Notes: generated from the letters alone by a model not told the origin. DNA of 64,000 nt from Saprospiraceae bacterium (GCA_021739645.1 JAIPBL010000026.1:1-64000); one strand, 5' to 3'; shown: positions 44,599-55,235, counted from the first letter of the stretch. Translations and numbers: made by a program.

Positions 44599-44844
44599 AT
44601 GACCATTTTCGTATCCAAGCTCACCCGCCTCACAAAAAGCGACGAGTTGCTCCGGATTTTTGGAGATTTCGGTAGCGTGAAGTCTGCCGAGGTAATGATG
44701 GACAGGCTAACCGGCAGGTCGAAGTGCTTTGGGTTTGTGGAAATGGAAAGCGATGTTGAAGCAGCCGAGGCAATTCAGGGTTTACACAACTCTGAACTGG
44801 GCGGCAGTACCATTACGGTGAAAAAAGTGCCAGCCAAAAGTTAG
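44599..44844 (+). CDS. small RRM RNA-binding protein
   Basis: The 81-residue protein is one RNA-recognition motif with RNP2 IFVSKL and RNP1 KCFGFVEM. Such single-RRM proteins are typical of Bacteroidota and cyanobacteria and act on RNA in the cytoplasm. ATG at 44599 follows a TTG (44593) that is less likely as start. The 300 bp upstream (44295-44598) show no gene and probably hold its promoter and leader. Confidence 0.9.
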   Translation: MTIFVSKLTRLTKSDELLRIFGDFGSVKSAEVMMDRLTGRSKCFGFVEMESDVEAAEAIQGLHNSELGGSTITVKKVPAKS

Positions 44845-44964
44845 GGGCTAGCATACTGGATGTTTCATCGGTTTTGGGCTTCAAATAGCTGTACTGTAAC
44901 GGCAGTAGGTTGTATTGGCGACATCAAGCTCAACCTTCAGACTTCAAATACAACGTATAAAATA

Positions 44965-46062
44965 ATGCGAAAAATCAAGTTTAAGAGCACTGACAAAATG
45001 CAGGCTCAGTTTGCCGCCACCGTGCGGAAGAACGTGGACAATTATTTCAAAGAGCAAGCAATTTCACCCAAAGGCAATTGGGAAATCAAGCTAAAATCGG
45101 CAGCGATGCTGTCCATGTACCTCGTTCCATTTGCGCTGATACTTATTTTCCCGATGAGCGCCTGGCTGGTGTTGCCGCTGGCCATCATCATGGGCATCGG
45201 CAAGGCGGGCATTGGCATGGGCGTTATGCACGATGCGGCGCACGGCTCTTATTCCAGCAAAAAATGGGTGAACGACCTGATGAGCGCCAATATGTACCTG
45301 CTCGGCAGCGACGTCTTCATCTGGAAAGTCCAGCACAACGTCCTGCACCATACCTACACGAACATCGAGGGGCTGGACGGCGACATCGGCCCTCGCGGCC
45401 CCCTTCGCCTCTCAGAACATGCTCCGCTCCTGAAAATACACCGTTACCAACACAAGTACGCTTTTCTTTTCTATGGTTTGATGACCCTCTCGAAAATGGT
45501 GCGTGATTTCAGCCAACTGCGGGAATACACCAAGTCGGGCATCACTGCCAGCCAGCAGCGCAACCCAATCGTTGCGACCATCCAGCTTTATTTTTTCAAA
45601 GCGGCTTATCTTTTTGCGGCCATTGGATTGCCGTTGATGCTGACCGATTTCAATATTTGGCAAGTGCTGGCCGGGTTTTTCATCATGCACTGGGTAGCTG
45701 GATTTATTTTGGCCACCATTTTCCAGTTGGCGCACGTGATAGAGGGCGCTGAACAACCACTGGAATCAAATACAGGCATTATTGAAAATGACTGGTTCGT
45801 GCACGAATTGCAGACCACCGCCAATTTTGCCCGCAACAACCGTATTTTGGGTTGGTATATTGGCGGGCTGAATTTCCAGATAGAACACCATTTGTTTCCG
45901 CAAGTCAGCCATATTCATTACCCTAAGATTGCACCAATTGTGGAGAAAACGGCGCATGAATTTGGTTATACCTACAATGATAAACTTACGTTCAAGGATG
46001 CTATTGTTTCGCACATACAACGCTTGAAGGATTTGGGAACTATGCAGCCTGTTTTAGCCTAG
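44965..46062 (+). CDS. fatty acid desaturase (acyl-lipid, membrane)
   Basis: The 365-residue membrane protein has the three histidine boxes HDAAHG, HNVLHHTYTN and QIEHHLFP that bind the di-iron centre, with helices around 45-90 and 210-260. It would introduce a double bond into membrane-lipid acyl chains using oxygen. The last box has Gln, as in front-end or delta-5/6-type desaturases. ATG at 44965 is chosen, since the upstream start at 44860 adds unlikely residues. Confidence 0.92.
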   Translation: MRKIKFKSTDKMQAQFAATVRKNVDNYFKEQAISPKGNWEIKLKSAAMLSMYLVPFALILIFPMSAWLVLPLAIIMGIGKAGIGMGVMHDAAHGSYSSKKWVNDLMSANMYLLGSDVFIWKVQHNVLHHTYTNIEGLDGDIGPRGPLRLSEHAPLLKIHRYQHKYAFLFYGLMTLSKMVRDFSQLREYTKSGITASQQRNPIVATIQLYFFKAAYLFAAIGLPLMLTDFNIWQVLAGFFIMHWVAGFILATIFQLAHVIEGAEQPLESNTGIIENDWFVHELQTTANFARNNRILGWYIGGLNFQIEHHLFPQVSHIHYPKIAPIVEKTAHEFGYTYNDKLTFKDAIVSHIQRLKDLGTMQPVLA

Positions 46063-46080
46063 GTGATGGTTTTTTTGTAA

Positions 46081-46119
46081 AAAATGCCCGTAGCAAAACT
46101 CATCTGCTACGGGCATTTT
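46081..46119. terminator. bidirectional rho-independent terminator
   Basis: AAAATGCCCGTAGCA and TGCTACGGGCATTTT form a perfect 15 bp stem with A- and T-runs, placed between the convergent desaturase and tryptophanase genes. Confidence 0.92.
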
Positions 46120-46134
46120 AAGTTGGTGAAAATA

Positions 46135-47616
<1,482 letters not shown>

Positions 47617-47632
47617 TTAGGCGTCGAAGGTC

Positions 47633-47791
47633 ATGCTTGGTCTCATTAAAAAAGAAATGGGTTTTGATACTGTACTGCTGACTTGCTATGCTAGGGTAGC
47701 ACTGAGCGGGGAAATTCTGGGGGAGAAGTATGCGGATTACGTGGAAAGGGGTGGGGCGATATTTGTCGAGGATTGGGTGAGGTTGAAATAG
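47633..47791 (+). CDS. small ORF, possible gene remnant
   Basis: A 52-residue frame (MLGLIKKEMGFDTVLL, later ALSGEILGEKYADYVERGG and FVEDWVRLK) ends at TAG 47789-47791. It is followed at once by a perfect hairpin. It reads like the end of a longer protein rather than a full gene, and no family is recognised. Confidence 0.35.
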   Translation: MLGLIKKEMGFDTVLLTCYARVALSGEILGEKYADYVERGGAIFVEDWVRLK

Positions 47792-47827
47792 CAGTGACGG
47801 CGTAATTCGAAATCACGCCGTCACTGC
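47791..47827. terminator. perfect hairpin after small ORF
   Basis: GCAGTGACGGCGT and ACGCCGTCACTGC form a 13 bp perfect stem with an 11-base loop. No T-run follows, so termination is uncertain. Confidence 0.5.
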
Positions 47828-47886
47828 TGAACTAAAAACCCTGGTTCATCCACAGAATTTGTCAAAGAACCAAAACTCTTTGGAAA

Positions 47887-47998
47887 TTAGGATTCGACGG
47901 CAGCTTTTTCCTCCTCCTTCAACCCCCCCACCAGCTCCTCATACCCCTTCTGCTGCTTCCTCGAAAGGAATGAGTACATCGCCGGAATTACAAATTAC
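47887..47998 (-). pseudogene. RND permease 3'-end remnant, copy 3
   Basis: The minus strand reads VIPAMYSFLSRKQQKGYEE then LVGGLKEEEKAAVES and a stop. It is homologous to the C-terminus of the RND permease encoded at 49403-52522 but differs in the last 15 residues. It is not attached to any start. Confidence 0.8.
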
Positions 47999-48024
47999 GC
48001 CAGCAGCAGGGGAAGGTATCCCAT

Positions 48025-48411
48025 TCACCAAATCCTTTTTACCTCATAAGCATCAAAAGCATCATCACTGGTGATGATATGCCAATCCTCCACCAAGGCT
48101 TGGGCGATAAGCAGCCTGTCGAACGGGTCTCTGTGGTGCAAAGACAACAAACCATTTTTAAGGATATGTGCCTTGGAAATTTCGAGGGTAGTAAAACCGT
48201 GATATTCCACCTCTTGCATAAATTCGTCCAATGAAAGCCCCTTGATATTGAGTTTGCCAAGGTTTATCTTGATAGACATTTCCCAAAAAGAGGCCATGCT
48301 GAGATAGCAGGAATTGGAAGCGTCATCCAATGCTTGTCGAGCATTAGAGGTCAATGCCGGGTTGTTCTCGGCATACCAAATGATGGCTTGTTTATCAACA
48401 AGGATATTCAT
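48025..48411 (-). CDS. VapC-type PIN-domain toxin
   Basis: The 128-residue PIN-domain protein has NILVDKQAIIWY (first Asp), the SFWEMSIK acidic motif and HHRDPFDRLLIAQALVEDWHIITSDDAF with the conserved Asp residues. The group normally begins LLDTHALLW; here the T is replaced. VapC toxins cut RNA. It overlaps its antitoxin gene by 4 bp. Confidence 0.88.
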   Translation of the reverse strand: MNILVDKQAIIWYAENNPALTSNARQALDDASNSCYLSMASFWEMSIKINLGKLNIKGLSLDEFMQEVEYHGFTTLEISKAHILKNGLLSLHHRDPFDRLLIAQALVEDWHIITSDDAFDAYEVKRIW

Positions 48412-48626
48412 TCCATATAATCTTTGAAATCCTCCAAAGGTGCGTTAAAATCAGCCGACATTTCAAAACTGGCTTTACTGAATCCAGCTTTGCGGGACTT
48501 TTTGCCATTCCCGTTCTGTCGTGGCTGCAAAACAACTATGATGTCGTACATCCCTTCTGGTACCCCCTTCAATTCCACATAGGGTTTGAGGGCAGTGATA
48601 TGTGCTTTGGTTGAAACGGTTATCAT
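48408..48626 (-). CDS. DUF2281/VapB-like antitoxin
   Basis: The 72-residue protein from ATG 48626 has an N-terminal strand segment and a C-terminal AGFSKASFEMSADFNAPLEDFKDYM tail split over two motifs; the PLEDFKDYM ending is typical of DUF2281 antitoxins paired with VapC. It overlaps the toxin start. The start at 48653 would reach into the RND remnant and is not used. Confidence 0.78.
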   Translation of the reverse strand: MITVSTKAHITALKPYVELKGVPEGMYDIIVVLQPRQNGNGKKSRKAGFSKASFEMSADFNAPLEDFKDYME

Positions 48627-48654
48627 TTTTCCAATTTTTAATTTTGGGAGCAAG

Positions 48655-48740
48655 TTACAAAGTTACCGCTTTTTCCTCCCCCTTCAAATCCCCCACCAGC
48701 TCCTCATACCCCTTCTGCTGCTTCCTCGACAGGAATGAGT
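48655..48740 (-). pseudogene. RND permease 3'-end remnant, copy 2
   Basis: The minus strand reads SFLSRKQQKGYEELVGDL then KGEEKAVTL and TAA. It is nearly identical over about 83 bp to 49424-49506 at the end of the intact RND gene. It lies between the two toxin-antitoxin modules. Confidence 0.85.
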
Positions 48741-48753
48741 TGCAAATGGTATT

Positions 48754-49179
48754 TCACCGATTGAGGTGTTCACCTTCCGCTATAATTTTCAAAAAATCCA
48801 CCGTCCGAATCACTACCAGTTTTGGAAACGGTATTTTCTTCAAAACTCGGAAATGGCGGTCGTCAGAAACCAAAAAGTCAGCATTGGCAGCTATTGCCGC
48901 ATCTGAAAACTTGTTGTCATCGGGATCGTTCTTGATTAAATCCCATAAATACCAAGCGGTAATCTTTTGAACATTGCTGGCAAACGACATGAAATTCAAA
49001 ACGTCCTCAGCGGCCAGTGCTCCCATTTCTTCACCGATTATTTCCTCATATTCCAACAAAATATCGGTCGTTACCACCAACTCATATTCCTTGTTGCGAA
49101 GCGCCTTATAAATTGGATAATAAGGCGACCGACTGGAAACCGAAACCAGCAAAGAATTGGTATCTAAAACGATTTTCAT
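48754..49179 (-). CDS. PIN-domain toxin (COG1569 type)
   Basis: The 141-residue protein starts KIVLDTNSLLVSVSSRSPY and has ILLEYEEIIGEE and DPDDNKFSDAAIAANADFLVSDDRHF, split by the fold; these give the four acidic PIN residues. It overlaps the antitoxin gene by 4 bp and is a paralogue of the PIN gene at 52587. Confidence 0.88.
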   Translation of the reverse strand: MKIVLDTNSLLVSVSSRSPYYPIYKALRNKEYELVVTTDILLEYEEIIGEEMGALAAEDVLNFMSFASNVQKITAWYLWDLIKNDPDDNKFSDAAIAANADFLVSDDRHFRVLKKIPFPKLVVIRTVDFLKIIAEGEHLNR

Positions 49180-49406
49180 GCTGTTTTACGCTGGTAGGGT
49201 GTACGACGGTGCTTTTTCAATAATGTGTTGGCATCTAATCCCTTCTCATCCCAAGCCCTGTCCGCATGTGCAGTAGCCCTGTCCGCAAAAAACTTGGCGA
49301 GCATATCTCTAACAAGTATCAGTTCTTCCTCAGATAAGTTTAGGCTGTACAGTTTTAACAACTCCAATTGAAGGTTGGTAAACGGCTGTCTAATTTGTTC
49401 TATCAT
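49176..49406 (-). CDS. antitoxin of PIN module
   Basis: The 76-residue helical protein (QPFTNLQLELLKLYSLNL; FFADRATAHADRAWDEKG) is homologous to the small gene at 53002. It starts on an ATG that overlaps the RND stop as ATGA and ends overlapping the toxin start. Function is inferred from position and paralogy. Confidence 0.78.
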   Translation of the reverse strand: MIEQIRQPFTNLQLELLKLYSLNLSEEELILVRDMLAKFFADRATAHADRAWDEKGLDANTLLKKHRRTPYQRKTA

Positions 49407-52400
49407 GGCTGCTTATTTTCTTGCAAAGTTACCGCTTTTTCCTCCCCCTTCAAATCCCCCACCAGCTCCTCATACCCCTTCTGCTGCTTTCTTGAGAGGA
49501 ACGAATACATCGCCGGAATGACGAACAGCGTCAGCACCAGCGAGAACAAAATACCGCCCACGATGACGATGCCCAACGGGATGCGGCTCGTGGCCGCAGC
49601 GCCCAGCGACATGGCAATCGGCAGCGCACCCAGCGACATGGCCAGGCTGGTCATGATGATGGGGCGCATACGAGCAGTGGAAGCCGCTACCACGGCTTCC
49701 ATTTTGCCCATGCCCGCCTTCTGTTTTTTGTTGGCAAACTCGACGATGAGAATACCGTTTTTCGTCACCAACCCGATGAGCATAATCATCCCGATTTGCG
49801 AGAAAATATTGAGGGTTTGTCCGAAAAGCTGGAGCGAAAGCACTGCTCCCGCCAAGGCCAGCGGCACCGTGAGCATGATGACCAGTGGGTCAATAAAGCT
49901 CTCGAATTGCGCAGCGAGTACCAAAAAGATGAGCACGAGGGCAAGAATGAAGGCAAAGCTGGTATTCCCCTGGCTCTCGGCGAACTCCCGGCTGGTACCG
50001 GACAGCGCCGTGCTCCAACTGCCGTCCTTCAGCAGCCCGTCAGCGATGCGCTCCATCTCAGCGATGCCCTCTCCGACGGACATGCCGGGGGCAAGACCAG
50101 CACTGATGGTGGCGCTTTTGTAGCGGTCGAAATGGTAAAGCACTGGCGGCGAGGTTTCCTCTTCGATGCTCACGAGGTTGTCGAGCGGGATGGGGTCGCC
50201 TTGGGTGTTGCGCACGAAGATGTTCTTGAGGTCGGAGGGGTCGTCCCGGTTGCTGCGGGCCACTTGGCCGATGACCTGGTATTGCTTGCCGCTTTTGATG
50301 AAATAGCCGAGGCGGCGGTTACTGAGGGCGAGTTGTAGCGTCTCGCTCACGTCGGCCACGCTGACGCCCATTTGCGTAGCCTTCAATCGGTCAATTTTGA
50401 TGCGGAGTTCTGGCTTGTTGAACTTCACGTCGGAGTCCACGCCTTGGAGCACCGAGCTTTGATTGGCCTGCTCCAGGAATTGTGGCAGCACCGTTTTTAT
50501 CTTCTCAAAATTGTTGTTTTGGATCACGAACTGTATCGGTTGGCCGCCCCGCCGGTTGGCGGAAATGGTCTGGTCGGTGATGGCGAAAGCCCTGCCCTCG
50601 GTGAATTTTCCGAGGTTCCGGTTCACCATGTCCACGATGTCTTTTTGGCTGCGCTCGCGCTCGTTTGGCTCCGAAAGCACGACCCGCACGAAGCCTTGGT
50701 TGACGGAACCGCTGCCCATAAATCCAGGCGCCGTCACGCTCATCACCACTTTTTGCTCCGGCACGCTGTCGAGCATAAACTGCGACATGCGGTCGATGTA
50801 ATCGTCCATGGCGTCGAAGCTGGTGCCTTCGGGCATGGACATTTGGAGGCGGAACTGGCTGCGGTCTTCGAGCGGTGCAAGCTCGGATTTGAGGCCACCA
50901 CCAATTTTCCAGATGCTCAAAAAACAGCCTAAAATAACGGGGATTGCCATCCAACGGATCCGCATAAAACCTTTCAGCAGCCAGTGGTAGCCATTTTCCA
51001 TGCCTGCAAAAAACGGCTCGGTCACCCGCCACAGCCAGCCGTGGTGACTGCCGCTCATTTTCACGTTCAAAACGGGCGTGAGGGTGAGCGAAACGAAGGC
51101 GGAAATGAGTACCGCCCCTGCTACCACCAGCCCGAACTCCCGGAAGAGACGCCCGACGAAACCTTGCAGGAAAATGATGGGCAGGAAGATGACCGCCAGC
51201 GTGATGCTCGTGGCGATGACGGCGAAGTAGATTTCCTTGGAGCCTTCCCGTGCGGCCTGCCATTTGTTCATGCCGCCTTCCATTTTTTTGAAAATGTTCT
51301 CCGTGACCACGATGCCGTCGTCCACCACCAAACCCGTGGCGAGCACGATGGCCAGCAGCGTGAGGATATTGATGGTGAAACCAGCGATGTACATGATGAA
51401 AAACGCCCCGATCAGCGAAACCGGGATGTCAACCAGTGGACGGAAGGCGACCAGTGCATTTCGGAAGAAAAAGAAGATGACCAGCACGACAAGGGTGATG
51501 GAAATGAGGAGTGTTTCCTCTACTTCGGATATGGATTTTTTGATGAAACGGACGGAATCAAAGGCGATGTTCAGCTTGATGTCTTCCGGTACTTCTTTGC
51601 GAAGCTGGTCCACCCGTTTGTAAAATTCATCCGAAATCTCTACGTAATTGCTGCCCGGCTGTGGGGTCACGGCCACGGCAATCATGGGTATCATGCTCGT
51701 TTTTAAGACGGTTTCCTCGTTTTCAGGGCCGAGCACGGCGCTGCCGATGTCCTTCATTCGGATTTCGCCTGCGGCGCTGTTTTTTACGATTAAGTTGGCA
51801 AATTCTTCCTCTGTATTGAGCCTGCCAAAAGTGCGCACGGTGAGTTCCGTAGCGTTCCCGGCAATTTTTCCACTGGGCAACTCGACGTTCTCACGGGCGA
51901 GTGCGTCGCGGACGTCCATCGGTGTGAGGCCGTAGGCGCTCATCTTGGAGGGGTCCATCCAGATGCGCATGGCGTAGCGTTTTTCTCCCCAAATATTCAC
52001 GCCGCTCACGCCGGGAATGGCTTCCAGCCGCTCCACGAGGGTGTTGGTGGCAAATTCCGTAAGCTGAAGCTGGTTGCGGATGTCGCTCTCCACGGTCATG
52101 GAGAGGATGGGCACAGCACTGGCGTCGGCCTTGGACACCACGGGCGGGCCGTCGAGGTCGGGCGGGAGGTTTCGCTGTGCGCCGGAAACCTTGTCCCGAA
52201 CGTCGTTGGCGGCATCCTCCAAACTGATGCCCAATTCAAATTCCACCGTGATATTGCTGGTGCCCTGGCTGCTGCTGGAAGTGATGTTTTTCACCCCAGC
52301 GATGCTGTTCAGCGCCTTTTCCAGCGGCTCGGAGATTTGGCTTTCAATGATTTCGGCATTTGCCCCTGGGTAGTTGGTGCGCACGCTGACGGTCGGCGGG

Positions 52401-52522
52401 TCAATGGCGGGGAAGTCCCTCACGCCGAGGAACTGGAAGCCTAGCACACCGAAAAGCAAGATGAGGATGCTCATCACAACGGCGAGGACTGGGCGGCGGA
52501 GGGAGAGTTCGGAGATGGTCAT
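49403..52522 (-). CDS. RND efflux permease (AcrB/MexF-type, HAE1-like)
   Basis: The 1039-residue inner-membrane proton antiporter begins TISELSLRRPVLAVVMS, has the two intramembrane Asp in ATGLVVDDGIVVTENIF and GLVTKNGILIVEFAN in the second half, with two large periplasmic loops. It exports drugs or other compounds with a membrane-fusion adaptor and TolC-like channel, but neither is encoded here. Its last residues (VTLQENKQP) differ from the two 3'-end remnants downstream, and the stop overlaps an antitoxin start. Confidence 0.95.
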   Translation of the reverse strand: MTISELSLRRPVLAVVMSILILLFGVLGFQFLGVRDFPAIDPPTVSVRTNYPGANAEIIESQISEPLEKALNSIAGVKNITSSSSQGTSNITVEFELGISLEDAANDVRDKVSGAQRNLPPDLDGPPVVSKADASAVPILSMTVESDIRNQLQLTEFATNTLVERLEAIPGVSGVNIWGEKRYAMRIWMDPSKMSAYGLTPMDVRDALARENVELPSGKIAGNATELTVRTFGRLNTEEEFANLIVKNSAAGEIRMKDIGSAVLGPENEETVLKTSMIPMIAVAVTPQPGSNYVEISDEFYKRVDQLRKEVPEDIKLNIAFDSVRFIKKSISEVEETLLISITLVVLVIFFFFRNALVAFRPLVDIPVSLIGAFFIMYIAGFTINILTLLAIVLATGLVVDDGIVVTENIFKKMEGGMNKWQAAREGSKEIYFAVIATSITLAVIFLPIIFLQGFVGRLFREFGLVVAGAVLISAFVSLTLTPVLNVKMSGSHHGWLWRVTEPFFAGMENGYHWLLKGFMRIRWMAIPVILGCFLSIWKIGGGLKSELAPLEDRSQFRLQMSMPEGTSFDAMDDYIDRMSQFMLDSVPEQKVVMSVTAPGFMGSGSVNQGFVRVVLSEPNERERSQKDIVDMVNRNLGKFTEGRAFAITDQTISANRRGGQPIQFVIQNNNFEKIKTVLPQFLEQANQSSVLQGVDSDVKFNKPELRIKIDRLKATQMGVSVADVSETLQLALSNRRLGYFIKSGKQYQVIGQVARSNRDDPSDLKNIFVRNTQGDPIPLDNLVSIEEETSPPVLYHFDRYKSATISAGLAPGMSVGEGIAEMERIADGLLKDGSWSTALSGTSREFAESQGNTSFAFILALVLIFLVLAAQFESFIDPLVIMLTVPLALAGAVLSLQLFGQTLNIFSQIGMIMLIGLVTKNGILIVEFANKKQKAGMGKMEAVVAASTARMRPIIMTSLAMSLGALPIAMSLGAAATSRIPLGIVIVGGILFSLVLTLFVIPAMYSFLSRKQQKGYEELVGDLKGEEKAVTLQENKQP

Positions 52523-52586
52523 AGATTACTTTTTACCACATCGTCTCCACCCCATAAAGCGGAAAGTTCGGGTCTTTGGTAACATG

Positions 52587-53009
52587 TTATAGTTTATTCA
52601 CTACCTCCAAAAATTCCTCAATCCTAATCACATTGAACTTCGGAAAAGGCAGCGATTTAAGCATTCTGAAATCCCGGTCATTCGTCACCAAATAATGCGC
52701 ATTGGCGGCAAATGAGCAGTCTGCGAATTTGTTGTCGTCGAGGTCAGGATAGATGAGTTTAAGGCGGTAGTAGGTTTCGATTTTAGTAACGTTTGGCAAG
52801 AGAAGAAGTGCGCCAATATTCAATTCAGCAGTGTCGGGGTCAAAATTTTCGCTGATTTTTTCTTCGTATTCCAGAAGAATGTCATTGGTGATAAATAGCT
52901 CGTATTTGCCATCATAGAGTTTCTCCATAATCGTTCGATAAGGAGAACGCCTGGAAATCGAACTCAAAATGATGTTGGTGTCAAGTACGACACGGAGTAA
53001 GTTATTCAT
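52587..53009 (-). CDS. PIN-domain toxin (COG1569 type), second copy
   Basis: The 140-residue protein reads RVVLDTNIILSSISRRSPY, ILLEYEEKISEN and DLDDNKFADCSFAANAHYLVTNDRDF over its length, so all PIN acids are present. It is a clear paralogue of the gene at 48754. ATG at 53009 is preferred to GTG at 53015. It overlaps its antitoxin gene. Confidence 0.88.
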   Translation of the reverse strand: MNNLLRVVLDTNIILSSISRRSPYRTIMEKLYDGKYELFITNDILLEYEEKISENFDPDTAELNIGALLLLPNVTKIETYYRLKLIYPDLDDNKFADCSFAANAHYLVTNDRDFRMLKSLPFPKFNVIRIEEFLEVVNKL

Positions 53010-53214
53010 CGCCACTTATCCATTTTTTCAAAGTCTCCTCCGAATACCCTTTTTCATCCCAAATCGTGTCTGCCCGGTCTCTCGCTCTCTCAAAGAGGTA
53101 CTTGGCAATCATACGTTTGATGTCTGAGAGGTATTCGTCAGGGACACCTGCTGCGTAAAGTTTGAGCAACTCTACTTGCATGTTTGAAAATGGTGGTTGA
53201 ATTGTTGTTTGCAT
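53002..53214 (-). CDS. antitoxin of second PIN module
   Basis: The 70-residue protein (QPPFSNMQVELLKLYAAGV; YLFERARDRADTIWDEKGY) matches the antitoxin at 49176 in length and pattern. It overlaps the toxin gene. The pair lies upstream of the RND gene, where an adaptor gene would be expected. Confidence 0.78.
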   Translation of the reverse strand: MQTTIQPPFSNMQVELLKLYAAGVPDEYLSDIKRMIAKYLFERARDRADTIWDEKGYSEETLKKWISGDE

Positions 53215-53268
53215 AAATCTCTATTTTTCTCCTACAAAACTAACCCTTTCCCCAAAAAGTTGCACCCC

Positions 53269-54564
53269 TCAATCATCCAATCCCTGGTAAATCAGCTGCC
53301 GCAGGTAGCCGCTCGTCTCGTCCCCATTGTAGCCCTGCGTCTGCTTCATCAGGATGCCGATGATTTTTTCCTGCGGGTCAGCGAAGTAGGTCGTGTTGAA
53401 ATAGCCGCCCCAGTCGAAGGTGCCAGCGCTGCCGTTGCCGCCTTTGGCCTCTCCTTTATCGTTCAAAATGCCGAAAGCAAGGCCGAAACCCTTTCCGCTA
53501 TCCCATGGGAACAAGTCGCCTACTTGGTTGCTCAGAACGGCATCCACTGTGGTGCGGCTGAGGAGGCGCTTGCCGTTCAGCTCGCCGCCGTTGAGGTACA
53601 TCTGGAGGAAAGTGGCGTAGTCCTTTGCCGTGCTGCTGAGGCCGGCGCCACCAGAGAAGAAGCGCTTGGCGCCCTTGATGGGATAGTCCGTGTCGTAGAA
53701 CGTGATGGGGTAGCGCACCCACTGGCCGTTCTCTGGTTTTTGCACCGTCACGAGGCGGCTGGCTTTTTCCGAAGGAAGATAAAACCAGGTGTCAGACATG
53801 CCCAGCGGGTCGAAGATGTGCTTGCGCAAATACACGTCGAAAGGCTCGCCGGACACCACTTCGATGAAATAGCCGAGTACGTCCAAGCCCTCGCTGTACG
53901 TGAACTTTTCTCCGGGCTGGTGGTGAAGTGGAAGCGTGGCCAGCTTCTTCACACTCTCGCTGATGGAGATGTTTTCAGTGGTAAAAAGGTCGGTGACGCC
54001 CGCCTTGTGGTACATCATTTTGAAGCGCTCGTCGCCGTCAATGATGCCGTAGCCGAGGCCGCTGGTATGCGTCAGCAGGTGGCGGATGGTGATTTCGGAC
54101 TTGGCAGGCTCGGTCGTCCATGAAGTGTCAGAATTGGTGAAATCCTTGAGCACCTGCGGGTTTTTGAACTCCGGGATGTACTTTGAAATGGGGTCGTCGA
54201 GCTGGAACTTGCCCTGCTCCCAGAGCATCATCACGGCGGTGGAGGTGATGGCCTTTGACTGCGAAGCGATGCGGAAAATATCGTCCCTTTTCATCGCCCG
54301 CTTGCTGGTGTTGTCTGCCATCCCGAAGGCCTTCCAGTGAATGATTTTGCCGTTGCGGGCGATGAGCAACACAGCACCTGGGATGTCCCCGTCCTTGACG
54401 GACTGTTCGATGAAGCCGTCAAGCCTGTTCATCCGCTCTGTGCTGAAGCCTTGACTTTCGGGTGTGGCCTCGGTGAGCAGTGGTGAATTCTTGATGGATT
54501 TAGTTTGAGAAAATGCCAGCAGGGTGACCATGCAGCAACACAGTAGCAATGCGTATTTTTTCAT
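53269..54564 (-). CDS. serine hydrolase, beta-lactamase class C family
   Basis: The 431-residue exported protein (MKKYALLLCCCMVTLLAFSQ) has SQSK in the SxxK position (IFRIASQSKAITSTAVMML), the tyrosine motif FTYSEGLDVLGYFIE (YSE) and a C-terminal GGYFNTTYFADPQEK. It is closer to esterase/EstB-like members than to AmpC. ATG at 54564 is the start that gives a signal peptide. Confidence 0.88.
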   Translation of the reverse strand: MKKYALLLCCCMVTLLAFSQTKSIKNSPLLTEATPESQGFSTERMNRLDGFIEQSVKDGDIPGAVLLIARNGKIIHWKAFGMADNTSKRAMKRDDIFRIASQSKAITSTAVMMLWEQGKFQLDDPISKYIPEFKNPQVLKDFTNSDTSWTTEPAKSEITIRHLLTHTSGLGYGIIDGDERFKMMYHKAGVTDLFTTENISISESVKKLATLPLHHQPGEKFTYSEGLDVLGYFIEVVSGEPFDVYLRKHIFDPLGMSDTWFYLPSEKASRLVTVQKPENGQWVRYPITFYDTDYPIKGAKRFFSGGAGLSSTAKDYATFLQMYLNGGELNGKRLLSRTTVDAVLSNQVGDLFPWDSGKGFGLAFGILNDKGEAKGGNGSAGTFDWGGYFNTTYFADPQEKIIGILMKQTQGYNGDETSGYLRQLIYQGLDD

Positions 54565-54736
54565 GATAGTTGGTGGTTTGTTTTGATTGTAAAAATGGAT
54601 TCTGATTAGTGCTTTCAAGCCTTGGCAAGGTACGGCACTTGCGGAAAGATGCACTTACTGGCCGGTTTTTTTTTATCTTTTTGAAAAAATGTTTCCTCAA
54701 AAAAGCCGCTAACGCCATTTTGTTGACAAACTTCCT

Positions 54737-54744
54737 TAAATTTG
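54737..54744 (+). promoter_or_regulatory. -7 box (TAnnTTTG) for rpsU
   Basis: TAAATTTG lies about 100 bp before the rpsU ATG, giving a leader of roughly 90 bases. No clear -33 TTG at standard spacing. Confidence 0.45.
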
Positions 54745-54842
54745 CGCCCCATTAGAAAAATTCAGAAATCAGCCAAGGGCACTGAAACTGAAAATAGCAG
54801 TATAATCAGACCTTTTGGCACTTAAAGTTCAATTTTTAATTT

Positions 54843-55037
54843 ATGTTGATTACAGAAATCAAGAACGGCGAATCCATTGACCAGGCACTTAAGCGCTTCA
54901 AGCGCAAGTTCCAGCAGACGCAGACACTGAAAGAACTGCGTAACCGCCGGGATTTTACGAAGCCTTCCATCATCAAGCGGGCAGAACGCCTCAAGGCTAT
55001 CTATTTGGAGCAGAAGAAGCGTCGGGAAGAAATTTAA
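54843..55037 (+). CDS. rpsU: 30S ribosomal protein S21
   Basis: The 64-residue basic protein matches S21 (NGESIDQALKRFKRKFQQ; RAERLKAIYLEQKKR). It is a late-binding small-subunit protein near the 16S rRNA 3' end. The gene stands alone with a long leader and is a good chromosomal anchor. Confidence 0.95.
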   Translation: MLITEIKNGESIDQALKRFKRKFQQTQTLKELRNRRDFTKPSIIKRAERLKAIYLEQKKRREEI

Positions 55038-55235
55038 GCTTCCGGCTTTCAACGATAGGCGATTGGGCTTCCGCTCCCAAAAGTCATTTTGGCTTTTAGG
55101 AAAAATTGGTAGCCATTGCCCGCTAGAAAAACAAACGACCGGACTTCGTTGGCCAGCTCCCCATTGCGAGAGCGTACCCCATTGAAGCCCGGTTTTTCTA
55201 TTTGATACATCCAAGTTTGAACAAAATAAAGCACC

